Part shown: one piece after another, positions 33,785-45,299 of the stretch
Layout of the letters: each line of letters opens with the position of its first letter
How positions within the stretch are numbered: position 1 is the stretch's first letter
Origin: Cryptomeria japonica
Taxonomy: Eukaryota > Streptophyta > Pinopsida > Cupressales > Cupressaceae
Direction of reading: 5' to 3'
DNA: 62,000 nt
Assembly: GCF_030272615.1 (NCBI RefSeq)
Contig: NC_081412.1
Coordinates: 668,365,852-668,427,851 of the forward strand
Notes under the pieces: model-generated
Told to the model about the DNA's origin: nothing
Seen by the model: only the letters and a program-made list of their open reading frames with translations
Database searches by the model: none
Position numbers and translations under genes: made by a program

Positions 33785-33796
33785 GCTTTGATACCA
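33785..33796 (-). promoter_or_regulatory. CO4 primer binding site
   Basis: Sense TGGTATCAAAGC lies two bases from the 5' LTR end. It is identical to NA1's site. Confidence 0.88.
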
Positions 33797-33798
33797 AT

Positions 33799-35064
33799 TG
33801 TTAGACAACTTAGATAACCAGAGGACAACTAAGAGGGGGGGGATGAATTAGTTGTTACCTGATTACAAAAATTTAAGCATTTAAATCCTTATTATCGGAA
33901 CATATAAACTCAATACCAGAATGCATAAACCAAATACCGGAATAGCAGATGTAGAAATTAAACATAAACATAAATCATGTAATAGTTACCATCCATCCAT
34001 AAGACATGACACCAATATTTGTACATGGAAAACCCGGTAAAGGGAAAAACCATGATGGGAAGCCTACCCATAGTTAGATAATACTTCTACAGTAAGTATG
34101 TGATTACAATATGAAGGGCCCTGCACATATAGGAAGGCCAACAACCTAGAGTGCACTTCTCATCACAAAAGGAGCCTCACTGACTGCATAAAACATCAAA
34201 CTACAATCCGGAATGAAGATTGAACTGCAAGTATAGCATCTCCTATGCCTAAATATAGTTCTGGTTAAGCTCAATACCATAGGCCTTAAACCTCCCCTAC
34301 AAACCCAATTCGATCACCTATGATTGACCAAAACCTCAGCATATGATTACAACATTATTTACACCTACATAATCCTATAACCCACATACTATACATACAC
34401 ATGATCTACTAAGAGATCTTACATCATATTTATAGCAACCCGAGACCTAAACAATTAGGTCGACCACCTAAAAGGTAATATAGTAAATTAATAACATAAA
34501 CCCATAATCCAATGATCAACCAAGTTGGCTCAGGCTGGAAACAATTTAAACCAATCATTAAATCTCATTGGTAACACATCAGGAACATCCTCCAACATGT
34601 TATATAAACCGGTCCATAACCTAAATAACATTAGACCAAAAATAGGTCACCATAAACCAAATCCAACACTGCCAATCAACAGGAACATAGACAAGATAAC
34701 CAACAACATCCTGATAGCTATCTAGAAGCCACACCAATACCACTTATCATGTGCATCAAAAAATCTTCAACAAAGCTCTTCCTGCAAAATCCTTATCGAT
34801 GACCAAAAGGCTTACTAGAACAAATGATAGCTCCAAGTCATCAAATCTTGAACCAACTAATCATGATACACATCTGAATAGCATGAATGATAGATCCAAA
34901 CCAAATCCACAAACCAAAGCATACTGAAGCATACCGGATCAATACCATAAACCAACCACTCTACCCGAACCAACTGAAAATTGGTAAACAACCAAAATTG
35001 TCGGTGTTTCCATCAATGACAAAACATCAATGGAACACACAATCAATTCCTCCAAATTGCAACA
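33799..35064 (-). repeat. CO4 5' LTR
   Basis: It begins TGTTAGACAACTTAG and ends AAATTGCAACA, 1266 bases. Hairpins lie at 34022-34073 with ATGGG/CCCAT in the first and ATGG/CCAT in the second. CTATAAATA (sense) is at 34427-34435. Confidence 0.9.
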
Positions 35065-35253
35065 TAACCTGTATCTCATTAATCCATAGTGAAAAATAGT
35101 TATTAAGCCTGCTTGATTGATGCACCTCCTGCATTGTAGTTTTTCTTGTGTAGGGGTCTGACCCCTAATTTACCTCTGAGGTATTCAAAGGTTGTCTTTG
35201 GCATTGGTTTTTTGAAAATGTCTACTAGTTGTTGTTTTCTTGTTACATACTCC
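35065..35253 (-). pseudogene. pol: CO3 pol: RNase H C-terminus
   Basis: The minus strand from 35252 to a stop at 35103 reads EYVTRKQQLVDIFKKPMP and then FEYLRGKLGVRPL, the C-terminal copia RNase H pattern. It is clearly related to, but different from, the CO1 and CO4 ends (FEYFRDIFGV). The upstream part of pol is cut by NA3's LTR at 35254. This fragment shows that an older minus-strand copia lay here before CO4 and NA3 inserted. Confidence 0.75.
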
Positions 35254-36427
35254 TGATGAACTTATAAGGCACTGAGAGGGGGGGGTGAATAAGTGATAGT
35301 AAAAACAATAGAAATTTGAATATCAATTTCACCAACTTAAAACTCAATAGACATGTAAGAAATAACACCAAGCTGTATGAAATCACCACACAAACAATAA
35401 ACCACATGAAACAAGAGTTTATACATGGAAAACCCAAATGGGAAAAACCACAGTGGGAGTTAGTACCCGCAAGATCCACTATATGTAGTATAGAGATCTG
35501 ACTGTTTAAGGTCTACAACACTTAGTTAGGGGCACACCCTGTTAGAAGTCTCTAAGCCCGGTTAAGAGCTATACAATAAGGCATGTGAGGACCATCCCTG
35601 TTAGGAGCTACCCAAGCTACTAGGATTTGCAAACACAAGTTAATGTGTCACCTAGTAAGAGAATTTAACGATCATAACTATTAGGATCTGACTACACCCT
35701 ATTAGGTGTGACCTTGTAAGAGGATTTTCTTGTTGCAACTGTTAGGGAGTTAAAAAGTACAAATGATCTCAGTATAACACCTTCTATGTGTTGGTATTTT
35801 GGATATGTTGATATGGTTTTGTCGTTGATTTCAACACTTATCAACTCTAGCACTTGGAGAATTGGCAATGTTCAGTGGCAAGCAAGTGACTTATGCACAA
35901 TCACCGGTATCTGATTCACCCGCAGGATATATTGTTCACCAACACTTGGAATGATATAGAAAATACTTGGCTATGTTGAAGAAATTGTTTGGACACTCTG
36001 TCTTGAAGATTTGTTTATTGGTATTGTAGCGTAGAAATTAGGAATCATCAAAATAAGTAGATCAATCAAAAACACAAGACATGATAACATAATCAAAGAA
36101 ATACTCATGAAATGAACCTAATTCCAAAGCACATTCAATAGAGGTATGGAAACAAAGCATTCAAAAGTAAAATTATGCAAACCATATGCTTCTTCCATGC
36201 GGCTCCATTGTTGTTCTTTCCTCTTCAATAGTTTTGTGGATCTCACCTACGAGTGCTCACACAATTGAAAGCAAAAAGGCTCAAGAGTACTAGAAACGAA
36301 GGTTCGGTAAAAATTCGAGATTCATGAAGGATTTGATTGAAGAAAACATCCAATTTATAGAAGAATTGGATAAATGAGCAAATTAGTATGAAAGAGATTT
36401 GAATAGAAATTCAAATCAATAATAGCA

Positions 36428-36605
36428 AAATTATGACATATCCATGACAAATTGCTATGCAAGGCTTATGACAATTCATGACAAATTTCTATGTCAAGAA
36501 TTTATGACATTTTATGACAAATTCATGACAAATTCTATGACACATTTCTATGTCAAGAATTTTATGACAATTTATGACATTTTATGACAAATTTCTATGT
36601 CATTG
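36428..36605. repeat. TATGACA-rich degenerate array in SL4
   Basis: TATGACAAATT, TTCTATGTCAAGAATT and TTTATGACA recur many times over about 180 bases, giving overlapping direct and inverted TGACA/TGTCA words. Confidence 0.75.
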
Positions 36606-37039
36606 CCATAAATTTAGGAAAGAAATAGGAGAAAATTGAATTTAAGAATTAAGAAATTAGAAAAATTAGAAAAAAGAGGAATTAAGAAATTAGAAATTAG
36701 GAAATTGATGAAAATTAGAAATTAGGTAAATTAATTAATAATTTGTCATTTATTAATTAATTTACAAGGAGGAATAATTAGCCAATTAAATGAACATTTA
36801 ATTGTAATGAGAAAACTTAGGATAAATAAGTAATTTATTAATCCTAAAGGAAGAAATGACGCACAAGGTTAAATGATTAAATCATGAAACCCTAGAAGAC
36901 AAATTAGAAATGCGAAAATGACAATTAGGTCTTGATTGAAGATAATTAATGTCATGATTTTGAATTGATAAATGACCAATGCGACAAAATGATTTGATTG
37001 AGAAAATGCGCCAATTGACGAGGAACAATGACAAATTGA

Positions 37040-37345
37040 TCCAAATTGACACAATTGAGACAGATAACAATCGATTGCGAAATGATTGCAAAATGACAAA
37101 ATTGATAAGAGGACAACGATCGATGACAGAATATATTGCAAAATGACAGGATTGAAAATGACCACGATCGATGATAAATCGATCGCAAATGACAAGATCG
37201 AACATGACAACGATCGATGACAAATCGATCGTAAAACGACAAGATTGATAAACCGATCGCTAGATGATAAGATTGAAAAGAGGACAACGATCGATGACAA
37301 AATTGATCGCAAGATTGACAGGATTGAAAAGAGGACAAAACCCTA
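37040..37345. repeat. CGATCGATGACA array in SL4
   Basis: About six imperfect units of roughly 45-60 bases share CGATCGATGACAAA, ATCGATCGCAAAATGACAAG and GATTGAAAAGAGGACAA. Each holds the self-complementary word CGATCG or ATCGAT. Confidence 0.75.
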
Positions 37346-39180
37346 ATTAGGATTGATGATGTCCAAAATGATGACAAATAAGCATGCACATTGATGCAAT
37401 AGGATAAGATCGATTAAAATGATGACTGGATAGATGTTGTCGACAAGACCAAATTCGAGGACGAGATGATTGAAGAATGTAGAAGAATGACTCGATGTTC
37501 GCAAATGATAAAGACCAAGTGCGTGACATAGGAGAAATGTTAATGCGACGCAAAAACCTAAAATGAGGCAATGCGCAAATGTTAAAGTATGACTTTGCAA
37601 GCGTTGACCATTTTTGGGTGTCTACAGGTATATTCGTATTTGCATATTTACTATTATCGGCAAATAGGGCCAGGATAAGCACTGGAAATCTTATCTATTC
37701 CAGATCAGCATGACATGCTATGGAGATGATTTACTAATGTTGTAAATGCATTAAACTGACATGTTGAATTGGATATTGCATCAGTTATTGTTTTACTTGT
37801 AAATTGTTTTATTTAATATCTTTTGTAAATCCGACCTATACATTTTGGTCCTAGGCTTCGGTATATATGTAAGATCTTATTTGATCAAAGAAAAAAAGTA
37901 AGGAATGCAATGAAATAAGGTATATGCAAGAATAAGAAGAGCTATACACGCAGACATCATTTGAAGGTAGAAGGAAGGTTTTGTGAAGACATATGAGAAT
38001 TGAACCGGTACTGAATCTAGCATATGAAGATGCTATTTTGACCAGTACATCATTATTGGATTTAACCATCGAATTGTAGTCAGTGTGACTCCTATTTGTG
38101 TTTGAGCAGTGAGCTCTAGGCGCTTGGCCTTTTTGCATGTGTAGACCCCCTATTGTATACGCATACTATCTACAGTAGTATCATCTGATTGTGGGTAAGG
38201 TTTCCCACCATGGTTTTTCCCCTTATAGGGTTTCCACGTACAAATACTGGTGTTATGTGTTGTGGATGTTATTGTCTTTCTATTTCATGCATTAATCTTT
38301 ACTAATACTGCAATTAACTGATAAAGTGTCTACCAGCATTAAGTTTGGTTTACCGCTATTAAGAATTAAGTGTGGTTAAGTTGTTTTTGGTTTGAATTTA
38401 TTAGACAACTAATTCACCCCCCCCTCTCAGTTGTCTCTGGGACCTAAAACTGTGTCTGATAAGATCTTCTTCAGAACATTACAACATTATAAATACTTCA
38501 TCTCTCAACTTCTCTAATCTTTGCACTATCTGAAATACATAATTTTCTCATCACATATCATACTATCAATCTCATTTATAAATATCTTTTCATACCTCAT
38601 CACACAATTAAAATTATCATAAGGTCGACTTAGAACCTTATTACAATTTCCTAGGTTCAATGCATCTAGACAATCTTGCATTGTATGCTTTAGTTATGTC
38701 GGCCTCTGACATAACAAATCTAATTCTGTGTCATTTTACCGATTTGAGTGACTTTCATCACTACCGGTTAAATCACCATCCACTAATCTATTATGTCAAA
38801 CAAATCTCATTCACTTGATCAATTCAGTACGTGCGGTCACAAACACAACTTCATCTGATAGTCTTCAATGCTGCTGCAAAACTACATCATCTCAATCTTC
38901 ATGATTTTCATGTACCAGTTGTCGGAATGTAATAATGTCTATCATTTATCGGTTGAAGTCCTAATTACCGATTCTAATAAAAATTGTTTCCTCTTTACCT
39001 GTTAAATCTAGCCAGTTGAACTGTAGGACTTAGATGACTTAAAGAAACATAGTTTCCATCAATGATAACATACCAAATATTCATCATACATAAATATAAT
39101 CACTATGCACAACAGACATATACCATTTGCATTAAGAAAACACACATTACCGATATAGTACAAATGATCAAATGTCAACA

Positions 39181-39375
39181 ATCTCCCCCTTTGGCATTGA
39201 TGGAAACACTTAGGAAGATTTTGTCAACCAAGTGTGCAACAAAAATTGACTTCATGACATACACTCCCCCTTAGCTATTACGTGCCATTACAAAAATGAA
39301 ATCATTACTCCCCCTTAACAATACATACAAAATTTTGACTCAACTATTTCTACTCCCCCTTTGACAACAATGCCA
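39181..39375 (-). promoter_or_regulatory. NA3 polypurine tract cluster
   Basis: Sense GCCAAAGGGGGAGAT (39181-39195) abuts the 3' LTR. Further sense runs AAGGGGGAGT or AAAGGGGGAGTA lie near 39264, 39309 and 39352. The last is in the TTGTCAAAGGGGGAG context seen in NA4. Confidence 0.7.
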
Positions 39376-39559
39376 AATAAAGAAGTAAAATACATACATT
39401 ACATCAAAATTTGTCAACAAAAACTCCATGTATATATAGAAATAAAAGTATTAAAGTCTTTACAATGTAATTCTCAAGAAAACATCACTGTAATGAAACT
39501 TCAACTTCTTAAGATCAGTGTCTTGGTAATCTCAACATGTGTCAAGATCTGAGCTGCAA

Positions 39560-41533
39560 AATCTTCCATAGCATCAATTGTACTCATCTCAGGAGTAGCC
39601 AAAATTGCCTCTTGACTCCTTGAATTCTCTCTGAAGAATATCAACTTTTGGAAGTAGTTGAATCTAGAGTTCTTTCAGTGAGCTGGTCCACTTCACCTGT
39701 TCATGTTCACAAAGTTCTAACTGGTGTTGCAGATCAACACCCCTTTTACAAAAAGTAATCACTGAGTCCTATACGGGTATGAAAATTTCACTAAACTTTT
39801 GTATTTCCTTCTTAGTATCAACTCTCTTCCTTATCAAGTCTGCACAAAATAGTGAAAATTGGGAAATATTCGCCAAAATCTTATAGTCAATTTCCAATCC
39901 AGTCTTTAGCAAGTATTTATTCACCATTAGGGATACTTTGCCTTTATCTATCTCAGCCATTAACTGTTCTCCCCTTTTCTTCTTGTAATCCTTTGCAACA
40001 TAATTTATGCATCTTCTTCAAGGGATTTAAGTTGATCACTAACACTAACAACTAACTATCCAAGTTTGGCAATAGGAGTAGGCAAATGTTCTATGTCAAT
40101 CTCTAGTAGGACACTTGACAAAATATCAGCAAAAGTTCATATAGTCTCTACTTCCTTTTGTTGTTCTCTTAATCTTTTCTTTTGTGCCCAAGATTGCATT
40201 GCAGTTGCAATCTCCATTAACTCAGATGCACTCAAATTATCCATGTCTATTGAACTTTTTGTACTGATTGAGTCATCATCATCATCATCATCATCATCAA
40301 CCATTGTTTTCTTCTTCTTCTCTTGATCCTTATTATCTATCTTCTCCTTTTTCTCTATCTTTTCTTCCTCTGTTTTCTTCTCTTTCTCCTTTTCTTTTTG
40401 TCTCTTCTCCCTTAGTGGTGTCTTTTACCGGTTGTGGATTTTCAATAGCTTGTTCCTTTACTGGTACTTTGTCTACCTTCTTTTCTTCACCCTTATCATT
40501 CTTACTATCATCATTAGTGACACTACTATTTACATCTGCATTAATAGTTACCAATTCAATTTGAGTAACAGTAGACTATGCATACACCAGTTGCTCAGTT
40601 GAGAGTTTGTCTAGTTCTTTCTCTTCACCTTTGTTCTCAACCTATTCCTATTGAGTATCCATCATTTGTACATCAACTTCAAAAAATTCTACATTATCAG
40701 TAGTGTTAGCAACATTGTCTGCATCACCCGTATCATCATCTATTATATCTACCAGTTTTGTATCAATAGGATCATCTTGCAAATACTTGTTGTCCTATTC
40801 AAAGTCTTTGATCTTTACACCTTCAAGAAGTTCTTCCAACTTTAATATATTAGGAGTAATATCCTCAGTTACTTCATCTTTTTCCTCTTCTTCATTGGGA
40901 ATGAGACCTAAAGCCTTCTTCACCAAAATCTTAGTTTCCTTTTGAACTGATTCGGTCTCACCAACAAGCATTATTGTTAATCTCTTGTTAGATCTGAACA
41001 ATTCTTTTGTGTTCATCTTTATTTGTTCAATTTCCTCTTCAGTTGCTTGTGGTTATAGGTGCTTAAGTGTATAATCAATAAATTCTTTATCAAGCTTAAT
41101 TACTCCTTGCCACCTAACATTAATCAAATTATATAAGGAATCTATAATTTTCCCTAGTAATTAAAGGAGGGGTCTACTAAACTTGTTCATACTGAATATT
41201 ACTGCATCTTCAATCTCCATTTGTTGACTTTTAGATAGGTGAGTAAATAGGATGTTTAAACCTTTGTAAATACCATACTCCTTAATAATTCTAATCATTC
41301 TAGTGAAAGAATTTTCAATTGTCAATATTTTTGTAGCTGCTTTACCTTTTCGGGTAGTCTTTTGCTTCTTAGCACTTGCCCTTAGTGCTCTCTTATCTTC
41401 TTCTGATTTTGTTTCCTCAATATCAGTCACTGGTTTGTGAGCTTTCTCCTTCTTTCTTTTTCCGGTTTGGGCGGGAACAATAGGAGGTTCAACAATTTTA
41501 CCTTTGCTTCGGAATTGTATTTTTGAGGGTTTA
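39560..41533 (-). pseudogene. NA3 ORF2, C-terminal part
   Basis: On the minus strand from 41533 it reads SKIQFRSKGKIVEPP, a Lys-rich block (KKQKTTRKGKAATK) and LTHLSKSQQMEIEDAVIFSM. Then follow MNTKELFRSNKRLTIMLVGE and a long acidic and Lys/Glu-rich region (DKGEEKKVDKVPVKEQ, KGEREENRGRKDREKGEDR). A helical end around LMVNKYLLKTGLEIDYK closes it. The order (basic block, charged linker, helical tail) matches NA2 and NA4, though the sequence is more diverged. Stops are frequent. NA4 inserted at 41533/41534. No enzymatic motif is visible. Confidence 0.6.
40269..40300 (+). repeat. ATC trinucleotide microsatellite
   Basis: About nine tandem TCA/ATC units lie inside NA3 ORF2. On the minus strand they encode an Asp run. 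Confidence 0.9.
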
Positions 41534-42510
41534 TGTTGGAATTCTACACTCTTATGAGAATAGTTGATGTTGTCATTGATGGAAACCAACTGGTAGATGT
41601 TGGCACCAGCAATAGATTTCTACATACACCGGCAGACACCAACACCGATAGGAACTTCACCGGCATTGGCAACAATGCATACCGGCACTCAGGCCGACTT
41701 GGAATAAACTTTTGTTTACTATATTTTAATGTAAATATCTTTTGTAAGCTGACATGGTACATTGTAATAGACTCATATATGTATGAGATCTTATAGGTCA
41801 TTTTATATGATATGGCATATGATAGATAGAGAAGAGCGAGATATGATGTTGTAAAGCGGAAAAATCAAACCCTAGTTGTTCTCCCCCCCCAACTCCAAGG
41901 AGAGAGAAGGGAGGTCACTAGGGTTGATGGTTTTCACTTAGGAGAGACTTTACATTCAAAAGAGGGGTTGAAACCCACAAGATCCAATCCCACACAATGC
42001 AAGACTGGATTCTAAATGAGTTTCAAGGGTTAAGACATCAAGGATACCCTCTTTTGTAAAGAATGTAGATAGAATGATTGAACTAGGAATGCATGTAAAG
42101 TAAGAAAGATTCGCTTATAAATAGAGATAGGGATATGGGATGAAGCTACAAACTTGGAATTAGCAGTAAAATGTTGAGACGATGCTACTCTGCAAATTTG
42201 AGCGAAAGTTGACGGGACGATGGCCCCCGGAGTGCACACGGTCCTCCAAAAAATCCGCGAAACGAAGGGGGATCTGTTCGTCTCTGCACAAGGATTCCAG
42301 ATCTTCAATTACAGCCGCATACCTGCAACCTACACACAGAAAAGAGAGGAAAATTGGGGGGTTAGGGATTAGGGGTTTGCCTTTAGGTCAAACCCCAGTT
42401 TTGGAATTAACCAAGAAATGAGAATGTTGTAAATGTAAATGTTTGTAATGTAAACAAGTACGGATACCTTGTTGTAAGAATGTTTGTATTCTTACATTCA
42501 AAGGTGTAAT

Positions 42511-42537
42511 GTATGTTGTATGTTGTATGTTGTATGT
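42511..42537. repeat. TATGTTG microsatellite in GY2 LTR
   Basis: GTATGTTGTATGTTG-type 7-base units are repeated about four times. The same array lies at about 49145-49171 in the other LTR. Confidence 0.85.
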
Positions 42538-42849
42538 GATCTCCTCTTCAATGGTTGAATCCTTGTCTTGAATGCAACACCTAGCCTTGAATGGAGACTT
42601 AGAATGCTCAATTGCTTGAAGGAATGCTTGAATGCTTGAATGTTTGAACATTTGAATATCGCTTCCGCCTCTTGCACACATATGTTTTTTTCTCCCTTTT
42701 TTTGGAAGAGGAAATGTAGTTTATATACTTGTCAATTAGGGTTGAGAGACTGATTTTCCCGACCTTAGGCCGACCTAGAAACAATATTTTCCAATTTGCA
42801 AACTTCAAGACCCGATGCCCAACAAGAGACCGGGCCCAAAATAGGGCCA

Positions 42850-42935
42850 GGGACCAGGGCGCTGGGCGCCATGGTCCTGGGGGACCAGGGCACTGGGCGC
42901 CCTCATCCTGAAGGACCAGGGTGTTGGGTGCCATG
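42850..42935. repeat. 31-bp GC-rich VNTR in GY2 3' LTR
   Basis: GGACCAGGGCGCTGGGCGCC is followed by two further variants. The 5' LTR near 49485-49540 has one unit less. This accounts for the 31-base length difference between the LTRs. Confidence 0.85.
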
Positions 42936-43111
42936 GTCCAACCTCCCGAGACAGCAGGGTACAAGGAGGGATCAGGCCAAGGTGCAAAAAGATGCAGTTT
43001 TTGGTGTCGTAAACAGGTTTCGGGGTCTCCATTCAGGTTCAACGTTGCGCCGCCATCGTGAAGACCCAAATGCAGTCGAAATTGCAAGTGTCACAATTTT
43101 AGGATGCTACA

Positions 43112-43126
43112 TTTAGCCCCCACTTT
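43112..43126 (-). promoter_or_regulatory. GY2 polypurine tract
   Basis: Sense AAAGTGGGGGCTAAA directly precedes the LTR start TGTAGC. Confidence 0.75.
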
Positions 43127-43905
43127 AGCGGGAGTATAAGCGTATGCCCATACTTTCGGTAAAGTACAAGGAAACAACATTGAAAGACTTTTACCACGTC
43201 AAGGAGGCAGGATACCCCAAGCCCCCAGTGGACTAAGGATCTTACGACTTCGATTGACAAAGTAAAAGGGAAGATCACGAGGGAGAACCATGACTGTCAA
43301 TAGTAAGGTTCCCTCAGTATAAGTCATGCAAGAAAGATATCAAAAATTTTCAAGGCAAAGCTAAATTTGTCAAGAAATTTTCAAGTATCTTGGAGAGATA
43401 TGAACGGGGTGTATGCCCCCCTACATTAAAGTGATCGCACACGTGTCATCGGGGGTGATTTCTTTAAGGTAGTGATACATATAAGAAATGAGAAGGGAAA
43501 GGAGCACGTTATCACAAGGATTTAGCCCCCAAGTGTGAGATAAGCCCAAGGATAATAGACACAAAACACAAAGCACGAGGTGACTTCGCTTTCCTCGGGG
43601 TCAGTATGTTGTATGATAATTGATGTATATCATATCTATGTATGCATATTTGTTCTTCATTCCCCAATCAAGGAAGGTCACCTAGAAGAAGGGAACACAT
43701 GTGTCTTTTGAGTCAACATGAGAGAGAGCAAAAGAGATCTCAATGCTTTGCATCGTCCTCAAGTAGACAACACTAAGGACAATAAATAGAAGAATGAGAA
43801 TAACACATAGAAGAAGTAACAAAAGATATCAAGAGAAGAGGAGAGAGTTTGCTATGCTAATGTTACTAGTCTAGCACGTCATCTACCCCCCGATCTTGCT
43901 GATCA
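43127..43905 (-). other. GY2 non-coding region before the polypurine tract
   Basis: This is about 780 bases without a supported reading frame, where RT, RNase H and integrase would be followed by the LTR in a complete element. I see no conserved RT or integrase motif in any frame. Confidence 0.6.
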
Positions 43906-45299
43906 ATATTTCAAGAAGGCAGGAAACACGCTAGAGGAGGAACATCCAACACAACAGATGGAGCTATCACAAGATCCAAACAAGGGCTATGTTCATGTTC
44001 CAAGCCATGTTGTTCTTGTCTAGGAGCTAGGATAAGTGCTTTAGAAACTTCGTTAGATAAATGGTTATCAACATCAACATATTCATATTCACTATCAGAA
44101 TGAACAAAAGTAACATTTTCATCATGAATAACATTTTCATCTATATCATCATCAAGATTTATAAAAATAGGATCTTTAACTCACATAGGATCAAGACCAT
44201 CATGCACCTTATGTTTAGGAGATTTTGGCTCAATTTTCGGTTGAGGAGAAAATGGAATAATACTAGCTGAAGGTGTTTTTGGGGATTGCAAAGTTTGAGA
44301 AGCAACTACCTGAGCTCTAAGACAATGTTTTCGTCAGCATTCACGTGCAGAACGATTTCATCTAGTCTTAGTAGGAAGTTGAGAAGATTGAGGAGGAATG
44401 TTCTCATCCTTATCACTTGGGTGTTTATGTTGTAGTCTCTTAGGTTGAATAATAGGAGAAGAGGAAGGTCTCTTTTCTCCATAAGAGGAAGGAGGAGGAA
44501 CTGCTCCATATAAAGGAGGAATATTTGGTTTAGGAAGGAGACCAAGCCCATCATGACGAGGAGGTATAGGTCTACTTTTAGGAAGTTTATTAGTCATAGG
44601 CATAGTCACATTCATAGGGATGGGTTGGGAATCTTCTTGAGGAAATACATTAGTTTTATCTTTCAAAGGAAGAAATTCCTTCTCAAGAATGATAGGAATA
44701 TCAAGTTTGGGTGTTCTAGGTTCACTTAGAGATAGGATCATATCTTTTTTCCACTTTTGATAAGATTTGAAAAGATGATCACTCCGCGGTGGAAGAGATT
44801 GGAATTGTTTAGGCCAAAAATAATCAATAGGAACGCTAGAAGTTCTTTCAGCTGGTTTAAAGAGACTATGATTGACAGTAACAACTTCACCATTATGGGG
44901 AAATTTCAAACACTTGTGAATAGGAGAAGCAATAGCTTTCATGGAAGATAGCCAAGGATAGCCTAGCATCACACGAAATTGTTCGGACGATGGAATAATA
45001 GCAAAGTCCACATCAAGGGATTTGTTATGGACCTCAATAGGTAATGTAATAGAACCAATTGCAGGAGAAGAAAATGCATCAAATAATTTCACAACCACAT
45101 TTGTTTCATCATAGATCACTTGATTCAATTGCAAAGTAAAAAGAAATTCTTCAGTAATGACATTAACCATACAAGAAGGATCAATAAGCACTCCACGGCA
45201 AGGTGTATTCTTGACTTTTGCAACTATATATAAAGGACCATCAGGTGCCCTGATAGTTTCACTGGAATCAAATGTGATGGAAGGTTCCTTAGGGATTTT
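43906..45299 (-). pseudogene. GY2 protease-like region and acidic linker
   Basis: It is in the same frame as gag after one UAG at 45300. APDGPLYIVAKVKNTPCRG leads to VLIDPSCMVNVITEEF. The position fits the aspartic-protease active site, but the expected D-S/T-G reads DPS, so activity is doubtful. VMLGYPWLSSMKAIASP is the C-terminal protease signature (ILGRPWL type). A Pro-rich part (PPLYGAVPPPSSYGEK) and an acidic stretch (FINLDDDIDENVIHDEN, HSDSEYEYVDVDN) follow, as found between protease and RT in gypsy elements. A stop in GLDPM-stop-VKDP lies near 44180. The frame ends at about 43906 without reaching any RT. Confidence 0.7.

Larger units (their letters stand above)
27930..35064 (-). mobile_element. 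CO4: Ty1/copia element with both LTRs
   Basis: The LTRs are at 27930-29175 and 33799-35064, with primer site, polypurine tract and a full copia gag-pol between them. The whole coding region from 33742 to about 29770 is in one frame, broken by about a dozen stops and one late frameshift. The left LTR end is atypical (TGATAGC instead of TGTTAG) and no matching target duplication is seen. Confidence 0.92.
36025..37626. mobile_element. SL4: gypsy-like solo LTR
   Basis: It begins TGTAGCGTAG and ends GTGTCTACA, so TGTAG/CTACA are inverted ends. The target duplication GGTAT is perfect (36020-36024 and 37627-37631). Removing it restores continuity of SL3. It is 1602 bases, unrelated to the copia LTRs and similar only in end motif to GY2. 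Orientation is not determined. It is rich in short direct repeats. Confidence 0.85.
35789..38449 (+). mobile_element. SL3: solo LTR, same type as SL1, split by SL4
   Basis: It begins TGTTGGTATTTTGG and ends GGGACCTAAAA. Without SL4 it is about 1055 bases and aligns with SL1 over its length. The target duplication is CTATG (35784-35788) against CTGTG (38450-38454). Confidence 0.87.
35254..39180 (-). repeat. NA3 3' LTR, split by SL3
   Basis: The left part 35254-35788 begins TGATGAACTTATAAGG. The right part 38450-39180 ends ATGATCAAATGTCAACA next to the polypurine tract. Hairpins are near 35423-35474, and the short CCTRTTAGG-type array at 35527-35760. Confidence 0.85.
41850..43111 (-). repeat. 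GY2 3' LTR
   Basis: It begins TGTAAAGCGGAAAAATC and ends TTTTAGGATGCTACA, 1262 bases. It includes a GTATGTTG microsatellite near 42511-42537. A GC-rich 31-base repeat (GACCAGGGCGCTGGGCGCC core) is present about three times here and twice in the other LTR. Confidence 0.92.

Noticed and set aside
37040-37345. CRISPR-like array of short repeats
   Set aside because: Units are imperfect, spacers are not distinct, and the context is a plant LTR.
36869-37682. Several minus-strand frames rich in Ser, Ile and Cys
   Set aside because: They overlap in different frames inside the SL4 repeat array and reflect its composition rather than a protein.
40066-40564. Plus-strand Ser/Phe-rich frames including a His run
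   Set aside because: They are the complement of NA3 ORF2's charged Asp/Glu/Lys region and its trinucleotide repeat.
42608-43116. Overlapping frames of 75-159 codons on both strands, rich in Pro, Gly and Arg
   Set aside because: They lie wholly within GY2's LTR and arise from its GC-rich repeat. The other LTR has frameshifted versions.
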